Assembly (NCBI RefSeq): GCF_038502225.1
Contig: NW_027196474.1
Location: forward strand, 26,028-90,027
Source: Cherax quadricarinatus
Lineage: Eukaryota > Arthropoda > Malacostraca > Decapoda > Parastacidae
Length of the DNA: 64,000 bases
Reading direction: 5' to 3'
In this document: in pieces, positions 31,075 to 42,697 of the stretch
Position numbering within the stretch: position 1 is the first letter of the stretch
Layout: each line of letters begins with the position of its first letter
Notes under the pieces: generated by a model
Database searches by the model: none
Told to the model about the DNA's origin: nothing
Seen by the model: the letters and a program-made list of their open reading frames with translations, nothing else
Translations under genes and position numbers: made by a program

Positions 31075-33790
31075 TGCAACTGTCAAGAAAGCATTTCAGG
31101 TTGGGATTTATATTAGAATTGATTGTTCTGTAAATGTGGGTTGCACAATAGATCGAGTGAATATTTTGTATATTGATTTTGTATATTGAGTAGGTATAGG
31201 TCTTTGAAGAGTGGGAGGTTGTGTTGTCTAGCAGTGGATTGTGTGATTGTTTGCACTGTGGCTTTATGTTGTATTATTGATTTTAGGCGGTTTTTCTTTG
31301 TGGAACCCAGGGCACAAATACCATAGGTGAGGTATGGATAGATCAGTGATTAGTATAGTATAAGTAGTGCTGTTTGTGGTACATAGTAATGTATCTTTGA
31401 GAGGATGCCAACTGTTTTAGAAACTTTGTTATGTGTTTAATTTCAGGTTATTATCAAGGTGCAGACCCAGGAATTTTCCATCATTATGTTGAGCAATAAG
31501 GGTGTTGTTCAGCATAATGTTTAGTTGGACCTCACTTGCTCTAATCCCAAACATAATGTTAAAAGTTTTGTCTATATTAAGTGTGAGTTTACTGACACTC
31601 AGCCTGGTTGCTATTTTTGCAAGTTATTCATTAACAATAGTGTTGAGCGAGGCTAGATTTGAGTGGGAGATGACAAAAGTCATGTCGTCAGCAAAGATAA
31701 TAGACATAAGTTGTTGTGATGTGTTTGTAATATCATTTATGTATAAAAGGAAAAGGAGGGGGCCAAGAATGTTACCTTGTGGTACACCAGTGTCCAGGGG
31801 TCTTGTTGAGGAGGTTGTGTCATTGACAGAGACGTATTGCTTTCTATTAGTTAGGTAGGACTTGATAAATGCAGTTCCATGGCCTCTTATACCATAATGA
31901 TCAAGCATGAGGAGTAGGATGCTCTGATCTACTGTATCAAAAGCTTTCTTGAGGTCAATAAAGAGTCCAGTGCTGTGTAAAGTAGGTCTAGCATTTTTAT
32001 TATTGTGTTATTTGTGCTTTTGTTTCTCCTGAAGCCAAACTGGCATGGGTTAAGGATGCTTTGTGATGTTATGAAGGAGTATAAATATGCTTTAGTATAT
32101 GAGTTTCTCAAAGATTTTGGAAAGTAAAGGCAAGTTTGATATTGGTGTATAATTGTTTACATCTGCTGGGTCACCACCTTCGTGTACTGGTGTAATCCTT
32201 GCTAGCTTGAGTGATGCCAAGAAAGTGTTGGTTTCTAGTAATTTGTTAGAGAGTAATGCAATGGTGGTTGAAAGGATTCGAGCCGCTCATTTATAGAGTA
32301 GTAGTGGTGCTTGGGTTACATTTTCTGATTTGTTTTTTAAAGAGTTAATAATTATGGTAACCTCAGTGGGCTGTGTTGGTGTAAGATAGAGGGATGTTGG
32401 GAAGTTTCCACCTAGATAATTATTAACTCAGTCATTGTCAGTTGGAATTTTACTGGTGAGATTTGATCCTGTGATTGAGAAGCCATTTAACTTGTTAGTT
32501 GTATCAGTAGGCTGGAGTTTCAGCTTGTTTCATTTAGTACAATATTACTGTGTTCAGTTTGTGGTGCCCAGGATCTGAGAGTGTTTTCCAGGTCTTTTTT
32601 GTGTCTCCTTTCATTTCAGTAAATCTATTAGAATACTATAGTTCCTTGAAATTTCTGATTAATTTGGTGAGGACTGATGTATAGTGTTTGATAAATTGTT
32701 TAGTTATTAATTTCATATTGATGGATCTTAGGATGCTGTTAGTAAGCCATGGACAACTTAGTATTGTATTGGTGATCTGTTTAGTTTTAATGGGACAATG
32801 TTTGTTATATTATCTTTGAATTTTGTTTAGAAATATCTCTACCCATTCATTGATACCAACAACATCAAAAATTCTGTGAGAGAGTCAACTGAGCTTAGTT
32901 CAGCAGTGAAGTTACTTATTGATGCTTCATCATGGAGTCGAAAGGAGAACTTATTATATTCCATTGATTGTTTACATATGTTTGTTAGGAGGAAAGTTGT
33001 GTAGTGGTCAGTAGTGTTGTCCATGATTATCCCCACTCTAAGGGGGGCTAGTATGTTTGTCCATATATGGTCAATTATGGTTGCACTCCTCTCAGTCTTG
33101 TTGATTTTGTAATTGCTGGTATGAGTAGTGTATTGTTCATATTGTTAATGAAGTCAACCTTGAGCTAACAGCATTAACCTTGACCTAACATATGACCAAC
33201 AACAGGTTGGTCATCTGTTAGGTCAAGGTTGATGCTGAAGTCTCCTGCTAGTAGTAGGTGGTGCTTATTTATTTGTGTATCTGTAATCAATGTTTTTAGT
33301 TTATCACTAAAGGCTGGGATATTAATATGAGGCATCCTGTATATGGCCCAAATTGCTATAGGTTTTTAATTTTTTTTACAGAGAAGTTTGTGAATATATA
33401 TTCACCATACTCATCATTGAAAGATATGGTGTTGCTACATGATAGTTCATTAGAATAACATATGGCAATATTTCCCACAATTTGTTCTGGTCTGCAGTTA
33501 TGGATTGCTGTGTATCCTGGTAGTGTGTAGATGTCTATTGTGTCTTGCTTAAGCCAGGTTTCAGTAAGAATAATACAGGAGAAGGTTGTCTTTAATGAAT
33601 CTAAGAGTGCCAGGAGGTCATCATAGTGTTTACTTAGGATCTAATATTGTAATTCAAAATTGTAATATATCTGTCATTGCTTAGGACAGTACTGGCTTCC
33701 GTTTCTTTGTAGTAAAGGCAATTGGTTTCAGTTCAATGGTGGCTGGGATTTAGATTATATAGGTTCAGTTCAGAGATGATGTCAGCATTG
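31075..33790 (-). pseudogene. LINE D copy 3: endonuclease, RT and C-terminal region, decayed
   Basis: The minus strand reads, right to left, an endonuclease remnant (LLLAGDFSINLDL near 33240; IIMDNTTDHYTTFLLTN at 33036), a linker, RT start (KIFEKLI-like near 32110), and an RT core at 31908-31624 with TRPLDTGVPQGNILGP and IIFADDMTFVIS. The C-terminal part runs to about 31075. Stops and shifts separate these pieces, so it is inactive. The Asn in PQGN and the broken endonuclease add to the decay. The part right of 32507 is repeated at 57911-59230. Confidence 0.85.
33176..33230. repeat. Inverted duplication (hairpin) in LINE D endonuclease region
   Basis: AACCTTGACCTAACATATGA and its near-perfect reverse complement flank a five-base AACAG loop, giving arms of about 25 bases. 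A third partial direct copy (AACCTTGAGCTAACAGC) lies just upstream. The identical structure is at 58606-58660 in duplication copy 2. Confidence 0.9.
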
Positions 33791-34144
33791 AGCATTCGGG
33801 GTTAACTGATAAATATTTAAATGATAGTGAATTGCAGAAATGTAATAAAGGGTAATATTAATGCCTGTAAAAATGGGTTGATTGAACAATAATGGTGTAA
33901 GTGTATATTGTTTCAGTAGATTATAGAACCTAATAGACATATAGTGAAATAATAATAGTAAAATATAATGTGCTATTAAGACTAAGTATATCAATAGCAC
34001 CTAACAGTTATTGCACTAATGTTATAATTAACTTTATACAGTAGACAGTAAGAAAAAAAATAGGTTTTAAAATAGTAGTACCTAACTTTGTTTTGTATTG
34101 CACTAACTATATTATAGACTGCATACACTAGACAGCAAAAAATA
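33791..34144. other. AT-rich flank, no gene
   Basis: This sequence is shared with 59231-59562. It has no coding frame and no repeat structure that I can identify. Its left part may be the 5' end of LINE D. Confidence 0.5.
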
Positions 34145-34146
34145 TA

Positions 34147-36012
34147 CAGTGGACCCCCGCATAACGATATTAATCCGTTCATGAGAGCTCATTGTTATGC
34201 GAAATTATCGTTATGCGAATGAATTTTCCCCATAAGAAATAATGGAAATCAAATTAATCCGTGCAAGACACCCAAAAGTATGAAAAAAAATTTTTTACCA
34301 CATGAAATATACATTTTCCTACACACAAAGAGAAGGATACATGCACAATAGTAGAGTAGTACATGCACAGTATATATTGTGCATGTACTACTCTACTAAA
34401 TGAAGAATAAATGACACTTACCTTTATTGAAGATGCAGCAATGACTGATGAGACACTGTGTCCTGGGAGTGCCTTTTCCTCCTGAGTACTGTAGGTCCTG
34501 TTTGGCATTTTCTTCCAGAACAGGCCTTATCACACTGTGTATGCCACTACGATTCTTAAATCTCTCAAACCAACCTTTGCTGGCTTTAAATTCACCAATA
34601 TGAGCACTAGTTCCAGGCGTTTTTCCCTGTTCACCTGGGTGTTAGTCAACTGGTGTGGGTTGCATCCTGGGAGACAAGATTAAGGACCCCAATGGAAATA
34701 AGTTAGACAGTCTTCGATGACACTGACTTTTTTGGGTTATCCTGGGTGGCTAACCCTCTGGGGTTAATTGTTTCCTGGTATTCTCAATAAGCCACACCAG
34801 CAACGGTGCTACAGCAGCAGCAGCAACAGCAGCTGACAGTGCTACAGCAGCAGCAGCAGCAGCTGACAGTGCTACAGCAGCAGCAGCAGCAGCTGACAGT
34901 GCTACAACAGCAGCAGCAGCAGCTGACAGTGCTACAGCAGCAGCTGACAGTGCTACAGCAGCAGCAGACGATGGTACAGCAGCAGCAGACAGTACTACAG
35001 AAGCAGCAGCAGCAGATGGTACTACAGCAGCAGCAGCAGCTGACGGTGGTACAGCAGCAGCTGACAGTGCTACAGCAGCAGCAGCTGACAGTGCTACAGC
35101 AACAGTAGCAGCTGACAGTGCAGCAGCAGCAGCAGCTGACAGCGCTACAGCATCACCAGACAATGCTATAGCAGCAACAGACGGTTCTACAACAGCAGCA
35201 GCTGATGGTGGTACAGCAGCAGCTGATGGTGGTACAGCAGCAGCAGCAGCTGATGGTGCTACAGCAGCAGCAGCAGCTGACAGTGTTGCAGCAGCAGCAG
35301 CAGCTGACAGTGCAGCAGCAGCAGCAGCTGACAGTGCTACAGCAGCAGCAGACAATGCTATAGCAGCAACAGACGGTTCTACAACAGCAGCAGCTGATGG
35401 TGGTACAGCAGCAGCAGCAGCTGATGGTGCTACAGCAGCAGCAGCAGCTGACAGTGTTGCAGCAGCAGCAGCAGCTGACAGTGCAGCAGCAGCAGCAGCT
35501 GACAGTGCTACAGCAGCAGCAAACGATGCTACAGCAGCAGCAGATGGTACTACAGCAGCAGCAGCAGCTGACGGTGATACAGCAGCAGCAGCAGCAGCTG
35601 ATGGTGCTACAGCAGCAGCAGCAGCTGACAGTGCTACAGCAGCAGCAGCATCAGCAGTTGACCATGGTACCACAGTATTTCAATAATATTTCTCACCCTT
35701 TTTACCACAGGGTTGGCACTAGAAGCTTTCTTGGGGCCCATGGTCACTTATTTTGCAGATAAAATCACCAAAAACACTGTAATAATACGAAATGTTAGGA
35801 TTGTATGCTTGGATGTTACCGCGGAGGCTGGCTTGTAAACAATGCCACCGGCGGAACAAGTGAGGCTGGCTCAGGCCGCACATTAGATGCGTCTCGGACG
35901 AATAGTGTTGAGCGGGTTTTTTAGCGGTATGCGAGGCAAAATCTTAGCGATAAAATGTATCGGTATGCGGATTTAACGTTATGTGATGCCAACGGTATGC
36001 GGGGGTCCACTG
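34147..36012. mobile_element. Non-autonomous Tigger-type element with CAG-rich core (copy 1)
   Basis: It begins CAGTGGACCCCCGCATAACG and ends CGGTATGCGGGGGTCCACTG, with TA on both sides (34145-34146, 36013-36014). Minus-strand fragments of a Tigger transposase lie near both ends: a start MGPKKASSANPVVKK near 35740, and KGWFERFKNR followed by a deletion and QYSGGKGT-like residues near 34490-34600. The middle is a long GCT/CAG-type repeat. The element is an internally deleted derivative that cannot encode a working transposase. Confidence 0.85.
34803..35672. repeat. CAG-rich compound repeat in Tigger derivative (copy 1)
   Basis: Short tracts of CAG, four to seven long, alternate with CTGACAGTGCTA-like linkers, giving a loose 24-30 bp period. 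A block at about 35180-35340 repeats at 35360-35500, so there is also a longer period near 180 bp. It reads as poly-Gln with LTVL in one plus frame, and as a 307-residue Ala/Ser frame on the minus strand. It begins a few codons after the transposase-like start; protein expression is not supported. Confidence 0.9.
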
Positions 36013-36029
36013 TATAATCATGTATCTCT

Positions 36030-38700
36030 CCCGCCTGCGTTCCATGGAATACAGGTTTAGGAACCTCAAGCGCTCCCAGTAATTGAGGTGTTTTATCTCC
36101 GTTATGCACGCAGTGAAGGTTCTCTGTACATTTTCTAGGTCGGCAATTTCACCTGCCTTGAAAGGTGCTGTTAGTGTGCAGCAATATTCCAGCCTAGATA
36201 GAACAAGTGACCTGAAGAGTGTCATCATGGGCTTGGCCTCCCTAGTTTTGAAGGTTCTCATTATCCATCCTGTCATTTTTCTAGCAGATGCGATTGATAC
36301 AATGTTATGGTCCTTGAAGGTGAGATCCTCCGACATAATCACTCCCAGGTCTTTGACATTGGTGTTTTGCTCTATTTTGTGGCCAGAATTTGTTTTGTAC
36401 TCTGATGAAGATTTAATTTCCTCGTGTTTACCATATCTGAGTAATTGAAATTTCACATCGTTGAACTTCATATTGTTTTCTGCAGCCCACTGAAAGATTT
36501 GGTTGATATCCGCCTGGAGCCTTGCAATGTCTGCAATGGAAGACACTGTCATGCAGATTCGGGTGTCATCTGCAAAGGAAGACACGGTGCTGTGGCTGAC
36601 ATCCTTGTCTATGTCGGATATGAGGATGAGGAACAAGATGGGAGCGAGTACTGTGCCTTGTGGAACAGAGCTTTTCACCATAGCTGCCTCGGACTTTACT
36701 CTGTTGACGACTACTCTCTGTGTTCTGTTAGTGAGGAAATTATAGATCCATCAACCGACTTTTCCTGTTATTCCTTTAGCATGCATTTTGTGCGCTATTA
36801 CGCCATGGTCACACTTGTCGAAGGCTTTTGCAAAGTCTGTATATATTACATCTGCATTCTTTTTGTCTTCTAGTGCATCTATGACCTTGTCGTAGTGATC
36901 CAATAGTTGAGACAGACAGGAGCGACCTGTTCTAAACCCATGTTGCCCTGGGTTGTGTAATTGATGGGTTTCTAGATGGGTGGTGATCTTGCTTCTTAGG
37001 ACCCTTTCAAAGATTTTTATGATATGGGATGTTAGTGCTATCGCTCTGTGGTTCTTTGTGTTGCTTTACTGCCCCCTTTGTGCTGTGGGGCTATGTCTCT
37101 TGTTTTTAGTAACTGTGGGATGACCCCCCATGTCCATGCTCCCTCTCCATAGGATGGAAAAGGCTCGTGATAGGGGCTTCTTGCAGTTCTTGATGAACAC
37201 GGAGTTCGATGAGTCTGACCCTGGGGCAGAGTGCATGGGCATGTCATTTATCGCCTGTTCGAAGTCAATGGGCGTCAGGATAACATTGGATAACCAAATT
37301 CTGTTGCTCTCTCATAAAAAATTCATTTTGATCTTCGACTCTCAGTCTGGTTAGTGGCTTGCTAAAAACTGAGCCATAATGGGACTTGAGTAGCTCACTC
37401 ATTTCCTTGCTGTCATCTGTGTAGGACCCATCTTGTTTAAGTAGGGGCCCAATACTGGGCGTTGTTCTCGACTTTGATTTGGCTTAGGAGAAGAAATACT
37501 TTGGGTTTCTTTCGATTTCATTATGGCTTTTAGTTCTTCCCGCGATTCCCGACTCCTATAAGATTCCTTTAGCTTAAGTTCGATGCTTGCTATTTCTCTG
37601 ACCAGTGTCTCCCTACACATTTAAGACATATTGACCTCTTTTAGCTGCTCTGTTATTCTTTTCCGTCGCCTGTAAAGGGAGCGCCTGTCTTTCTATTTTA
37701 CATCTACTCCTCCTTTTTCTTAGAGGAATAAGCCTTGAGCGTACATCGAGTGCCACCAAGTTAATCTGTTCTAGGCATAAGTTGGGGTCTGTGTTGCTTA
37801 GTATATCTTCCCAGCTTATATCGGTTAGGACTTGGTTTACTTGGTCCCACTTTATGTTTTTGTTATTGAAGTTGAATTTGGTGAAAGCTCCCTCGTGACT
37901 AATCTCATTATGTCGGTCTGGGGCTCCATGCATAAATGTCTGAACCTCAATTATGGTGTGATCTGAGTATATTGTTTTTGACATGGTGACATTTCTTATC
38001 AGATCATCATTGTTAGTGAAGGTGAGGTCTAGTGTATTCTCCAGTCTAGTAGGCTATATTATTTGCTGGTTTAAATTGAATTTTGTGTAGAGATTTAAAA
38101 GCTCGTGCGAGTGTGAGTTTTCATCAGAGCTGCCTCCTTGTGTTATTACTGCAACAATATTATTTGCTATATTCCTCCATTTTAGGTGCCTTAAGTTGAA
38201 ATCCCCCAGGAGCAAGATGTTGGGTGCAGGAGCTGGAAGATTTTCCAGACAGTGGCCAATTTTTAACAGCTGTTCCTGGAATTGCTGGGATGTTGCATCC
38301 GGAGGCTTGTAGACTACCACAATGACTAGGTTTTGGTTCTCGACCTTTACTGCTAAAACTTCCACTACATCATTTGAGGCATTAAGCAGTTCTGTGCAAA
38401 CAAGTGACTCTGCAATGTACAGGCCAACCCCCCCCTTTTGCCTGTTCACTCTGTCACATCTGTATAGGTTGTAACCTGAGATCCATATTTCGTTGTCCAT
38501 GTGATCCTTTATGTGGGTCTCAGTGAAAGCCGTGAACATTGCCTTTGCCTCTGCAAACAGTCCACGGATGAAAGGTATTTTGTTGTTTGTTGCTGGCTTT
38601 AGACCCTGTATACGTATTTGCAAAGAAGAATGTCATCGGACTGGTGGTATTGTTGGTACTGGGGGGGATTTTTTTTCCGGCATTAGTATCTGTATCTGTT
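36030..38700 (-). pseudogene. LINE B copy 2 ORF2, multiply frameshifted
   Basis: Readable pieces are the endonuclease start and core (38623-38054, with FTETHIKDHM, LLLGDFNLRHLKW), the distal endonuclease (37984-37613, MSKTIYSDHTIIEV, with Thr for Asn after SDH), a linker (37620-37399), and the RT (36681-36030, SSVPQGTVLAPIL, FADDTRIC). Between them stops and indels break the frame. The order matches the intact copy, so this is simple decay. Confidence 0.88.
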
Positions 38701-38725
38701 GGTTTGGAGTGGAGGCCATCGACTA

Positions 38726-38959
38726 TTACCTGGAGTTTACCTGGAGAGAGTTCCGAGGGTCAACGCCCCCGCGGCCCGGTCTGTGACCAGGCCTCCTGGT
38801 GGATCAGCGCCTGATCAACCAGGCTGTTGCTGCTGGCTTGTACGAGCCACAGCCTGGCTGATCAGGAACTGACTTTAGGTGCTTGTCCAGTGCCAGCTTG
38901 AAGACTGCCAGGGGTCTGTTGGTAATCCCCCTTATGTGTGCTGGGAGGCAGTTGAACAG
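38726..38959 (-). mobile_element. LINE B 3'-end fragment nested in LINE B copy 2
   Basis: This 234-bp segment runs from ACCTGGAGTTTACCTGG to GGAGGCAGTTGAACAG. It equals the last part of LINE B and interrupts the host element between QIQSFL of ORF1 and the ORF2 start region. About 11 bases of the target (AGTGGAACCAC) are missing and a few filler bases (ATAACCC) are present, so insertion was accompanied by a small deletion. No clear target duplication is seen. Confidence 0.85.
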
Positions 38960-38967
38960 GATAACCC

Positions 38968-39381
38968 AGGAATGACTGGATTTGGTGTATGATTTCTGCC
39001 ATTTCCTGCCAGTTTTTTTTCCTTCCTGGCACTAAAAAACCTCTCCCTCTTGAGTGGCTGTGGCTACCCAGGTTTTCCCATGGCCTGGATGTTTTGTATC
39101 TTTTTGTCCCCTTTAGATGGTGTGCCTGGCAATTTAAGTTATAGCACAGTCTTTCCTGTACTGAAGAGGTACACATTTCGGGGTGAAAAAGCTTACAGGA
39201 AGGGAGTTTGCATTTTCCTGTTGTCATATGGGCACGGCATTTTCTAGAGTGGTCATAGTTGCACGTGCCGTCTGTTTTTCCAGATTTCCCATGTCTGCAG
39301 ATACCAAGTGCATAGTATGTGCACAGGCTTGGTTTCCATTTGCCTTGGGTTTCTGTGACTGTATTCCCTGTTGGTGCATGA
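38968..39381 (-). CDS. LINE B ORF1 fragment with three CCCH zinc fingers
   Basis: The minus-strand frame starts at the SINE boundary with HAPTGNTVTETQ and runs about 138 residues before the nested insertion. It contains three Cys-Cys-Cys-His clusters: C-x7-C-x11-C-x3-H (from CTYYALGIC), C-x8-C-x4-C-x3-H (from CRAHMTTGKC) and C-x8-C-x4-C-x3-H (from CTSSVQERLC). A basic stretch follows (KGTKRYKTSR, then SRGRGFLVPGRKK), then a helical end EMAEIIHQIQSFL. CCCH fingers usually bind RNA, which would fit a LINE ORF1. The N-terminus is missing; in other copies the C-terminus ends NRYRY and stop, overlapping ORF2. No host gene is implied. Confidence 0.7.
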
Positions 39382-39506
39382 GACTCACAAAATCGCAGTG
39401 ACACAATTGCAAAGAAACCATGCCATGGACGGGTTAAGAACCAGTGATCAGAGTCATAAAACTACACACCAATGCATTAGCCACTGGACCAGCAAGTGAC
39501 AACAAG
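39382..39506 (-). mobile_element. tRNA-derived SINE, copy in duplication copy 2
   Basis: This is the same unit as 23201-23327, with the box A-like TGGTCCAGTGG intact on the minus strand and the box B-like region changed to GGTTCTTAACC with a weaker flanking stem. It abuts LINE B copy 2 directly. Confidence 0.65.
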
Positions 39507-40260
39507 AGTCATCCAACTAGGTATATTTATACGCCATAGGAAGGTTAGCATAGGCACCACTGTGACTACGAATGCAAGTTTTTACAGACAAATCTCCAGC
39601 TAGTATGGTGCAGGTTCTAAACCTGCCTGTGGTATGGTATGTTTGCAATCATGTCATTGTGATTTCATAAGTCATGTTGATGGCTTAGAGGGGACTTAAG
39701 CTAGAGTTAGTCATGTCTATGCTAGCTTTCTAGGTTGTTTTCAGGACTGGAAGTAGCTTGAAATTGACAAAAATATTCTATTGACAAAAATATTCTATTT
39801 TTGTCAATTTTCCTGAGGACTGGTAAGGTCCCCCTAACCCCCTGCTCTGTTTTATGGGTTTTTAATAGTTCTGATTCAATTATTGGGATGCCATAAACTG
39901 TGACCAATAATTCCTGGTTATATTTTGTTATCCAAGAAATAGAGTAAATCTTCATTTTTTGTGTGATTATGAATTTAACATGGAAGGCAAGTTTAATAAA
40001 GAATATTGCTGGGAATGTGAATAATGAGCAGGGAAAATTTTGTTTTAGTGCCAATAATATCTACATTGAATATTTTGGACTGTGTTTATAAATTGTCATT
40101 TTTTATTTTTTGTAAACTTGGCCAAATTACCGATTTCTGTGCACTTTATAGTGTAGGTGTAATAGTTGAATGGCAGTTCTTTGTGCTCAAACACTGACTT
40201 TTTAGGGTCATCCCAGGTTCCCTACACATTTTCTGCTATGTATGATAATCTATGTAACTA

Positions 40261-40800
40261 CAGTGAACCCCCGGTTCACGATATTAATCCGTTCCTGAGT
40301 GCTCATCGTAAATCAAAATTATCGGAAAGCGAATCAATTTTCCCCATAAGAAATAATTGAAATCAAATTAATCCGTGCAAGACACCCAAAAGTATGAAAA
40401 AAAAAAAATTTTACTGCATGAAATATTAAGTTTAATGCAATTGAATAATTACAATAACAACAATAACAATTGAATAATAACAATAGAATAATTGACACTT
40501 ACCTTTAATGAAGATCTGGTGATGATTGATGTGATGGGAGGAGGGGAGAGTGTTGAACCTATTGTTTAGAAGGGGAATCCCCTCCATTAGGACTTGAGGT
40601 AGCTTTTTCCTCCTGAGTAATGTAGGTCCTGCTTGGCAATTTCTTCAAAAACAGGCCTGTTTCGTCACAATTAAACACTTGTTCAGGTTTCAATCCTTCA
40701 GCCTCTATGTACTCCTTGAATTCATGCACATATTTTTCAGCCGCTTTGTGATCTGAACTGGCAGCCTCACCATGCCTAATCACGTTATGTATGCTACTAC
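40261..40800 (-). mobile_element. Tigger-type transposon fragment inserted in LINE C 3' end
   Basis: A terminal repeat starting CAGTGAACCCCCGGTTCACG follows TA at 40259-40260. The minus strand then encodes part of a transposase between 40800 and 40560: HNVIRHGEAASSDHKAAEKY, FKEYIEAEGLKPEQV, FNCDETGLF (first catalytic Asp) and SRTYITQEEKA. The rest of the transposase and the second terminal repeat are not found; the fragment ends at a 48-bp minisatellite. It is inactive. Confidence 0.8.
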
Positions 40801-40998
40801 GAGGTAGTGAGGCAGACAATAACAAACTGATGCTGGTAGTCACTGGTGTGAGTAGTGAAGCAGACAGTAACAAACTGATGGTGGTAGTCACTTGTGTGAG
40901 TAGTGAGGCAGACAATAACAAACTGATGCTGGTAGTCACTGGTGTGAATAGTGAAGCAGACAATAACAAACTGATGCTGGTAGCCACTGGTTTGTTCA
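40800..40998 (+). repeat. 48-bp minisatellite, about 4 units
   Basis: Units share GCAGACAATAACAAACTGAT and GGTAGTCACTGGTGTGAGT. The minus-strand frame (SISLLLSASLLTPVTT-type) stays open through the array and joins the transposase fragment, giving a spurious 189-aa ORF. Confidence 0.9.
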
Positions 40999-41584
40999 TA
41001 AGAACAATGAAAATGTACGTGTCCAGGATGAACTTCCCATTAGACAAACTTGTTATTAACAAGAGTTGGTTTATTTTATCGAATGCACGACTGGACTGGA
41101 TAGCTGTTTGATAGTGTATTTGGTCCACTTCATGGTTATTTTAATCAGAAATCCCAATAAATGTTGAGCCTTTGCCTGGCCAAATTTTTTTGACCTTTTT
41201 TTTAGCAAACATCTGCTTTATGGAGGTTCATTTTATGACATTTACTGAACTAGTCATTGCTCACATTAATGTTTGGAGGCAAAGGAGGCCTACTGGGCAT
41301 CAATGTTTGGAGGCCTACTGGACTTTCCATGCTGGAATGTATGAGCCATTATTTCTACCTTCACTTGATACATTTCCCTCATCCCTACTATCTGTATGAC
41401 CATGTTCTTGATTTTCTACCTTCACCTGATACATTTCCCTCATCCCTACTATCTGTATGACCATGTTCTTGATATTCTACCTTCACTTGAGAAGTTCACT
41501 GCTTAAAAATAACATATTGTGTACATCTGCAAAGAAAAGAATTTTTAATTATTACCTGTCATGTGTTGCTACAGTTTCACACAT
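40999..41584. other. Unassigned stretch, no gene
   Basis: It includes a two-unit direct repeat of about 62 bp at 41355-41480 (sharing GATACATTTCCCTCATCCC) and a short GGAGGCCTACTGG duplication near 41290-41325. No coding frame or element ends are recognised. Confidence 0.5.
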
Positions 41585-42607
41585 CAATGTTTACTCGAGA
41601 TGAACAGCAGCATTGAAGCTCTCTGTTTACACTCCATATTTAATACCACCATTAAAATTGTACAGTGAGGCCCCATTTATATGGCGGGTTAGATTCCAGG
41701 CTATTGCCGGGAAGCAGACATCACCAAAAAACAGACATTGCTGGAAAGCTGAACACCATTTTTTCCATTTATAAATGTACATAAATGCCAGACAACAAGT
41801 TTACACTAAATTATATTAAGTTAGTAATAGACCTAGGTATTAAAAAACACAAAAAGCAAAATACATACACAGTACATTCATTACTTATCTTAAAGTATTT
41901 GAAATCTTAAAGTAAGGTGAGAGGTGAGTTGTACTTATTTGTAGGAAGTCAGGTGTAGCTAGCCTTGACTCCCCATCTCATACTTAACATACAATTTATA
42001 AAACAGCCCAGAGAGTTAAAATACACATACGTTAAACTACACATACCTTAAAATATGTATAGTCTTAATAAAGGAAGAGAGGTGAGTAGTATTTATTTGT
42101 AGGAAGTCAGTGTAGGTAGCTGATAGGTGTAGCCCACCTGGGCTACACCTACTGGCTACCTACATTGTGACCCACAGCCATATTATTAGCATTGACATAA
42201 CTTGTTCACTGAATTTAATTGTTTCTAACTACCTTTAGATGCCATCATAAATGAAGGGAGAAGTAATGAATAAGTCATGCCGAAAATTGTAAACAAAAGC
42301 GGAGTGGGGGAGTGGCTGGGCTAAACGCAGATTCATATACATTTTCTCTGGTGCCTGACCAGAGAAATCGTAATGTTGTCCCACCGCCCTGCTATCACAC
42401 AGGTCCACAAGTATTATTATCAGAGCACATGTAAAATATGCAATAAATGCCAGACAACAAGTTTACACTAACTTATATTAAGTTAACAATAGAAACTGGC
42501 ATTAAAAACACAATAAAAGGTAAGATACACACACTGTATACTTATTACTTACCTTAAAATATAATATTAATGTGAGAGGTGAGTGGCAGGGTATTTATTG
42601 AATAAAA

Positions 42608-42697
42608 TCAGAATGGCACACCATCATCCTCTAACTTGGCACTTAAAGCAAGAGGCTTACGACTCCTCTTTTTGTCACAGCTAAGCTTAGACGCCAT
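42608..42697 (-). pseudogene. 29-aa ORF, possible transposase N-terminus (copy 2)
   Basis: This is the duplicate of 27091-27180, with the same start, the same stop and one clear residue change (Arg to Ser in the basic run, KRSRKPLALSAKLE). The call is as weak as for copy 1. Confidence 0.3.

Larger units (their letters stand above)
23199..36014 (+). other. Large direct duplication, copy 1
   Basis: Segments of this interval recur in the same order and orientation at 39382-63068. Matching blocks are 23201-24092 with 39382-40258, 26096-30895 with 41585-50361, and 32507-36014 with 57911-63068. Copy 1 alone has the 17-bp and 40-bp minisatellites (24356-26092) and the stretch 30896-32506. The two copies differ by scattered substitutions and small indels, so the duplication is not very recent. 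No host gene is contained in it. Confidence 0.8.
36015..39381 (-). mobile_element. LINE B copy 2, with ORF1 but 3'-truncated at a Tigger end
   Basis: This minus-strand B copy extends further 5' than the others: it includes ORF1 with zinc fingers (39381-38968) and most of ORF2. Its 3' part is missing beyond the TATA at 36013-36016, where the Tigger terminus begins. A 234-bp piece of another B 3' end is inserted near the ORF1/ORF2 junction. ORF2 is broken by several frameshifts (near 37045, 37285, 37530, 37690 and elsewhere). The 5' end is cut by the SINE boundary at 39381. Confidence 0.9.

Noticed and set aside
34750..35673. 307-residue Ala/Ser-rich ORF and Gln-rich ORFs
   Set aside because: They follow from the CAG-type triplet period within a dead Tigger derivative. 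I kept the repeat as a finding but not as a gene.
40559..41128. A 189-aa protein fused to a transposase segment
   Set aside because: The N-terminal two thirds is translation of a 48-bp minisatellite that happens to be in frame with a Tigger fragment.
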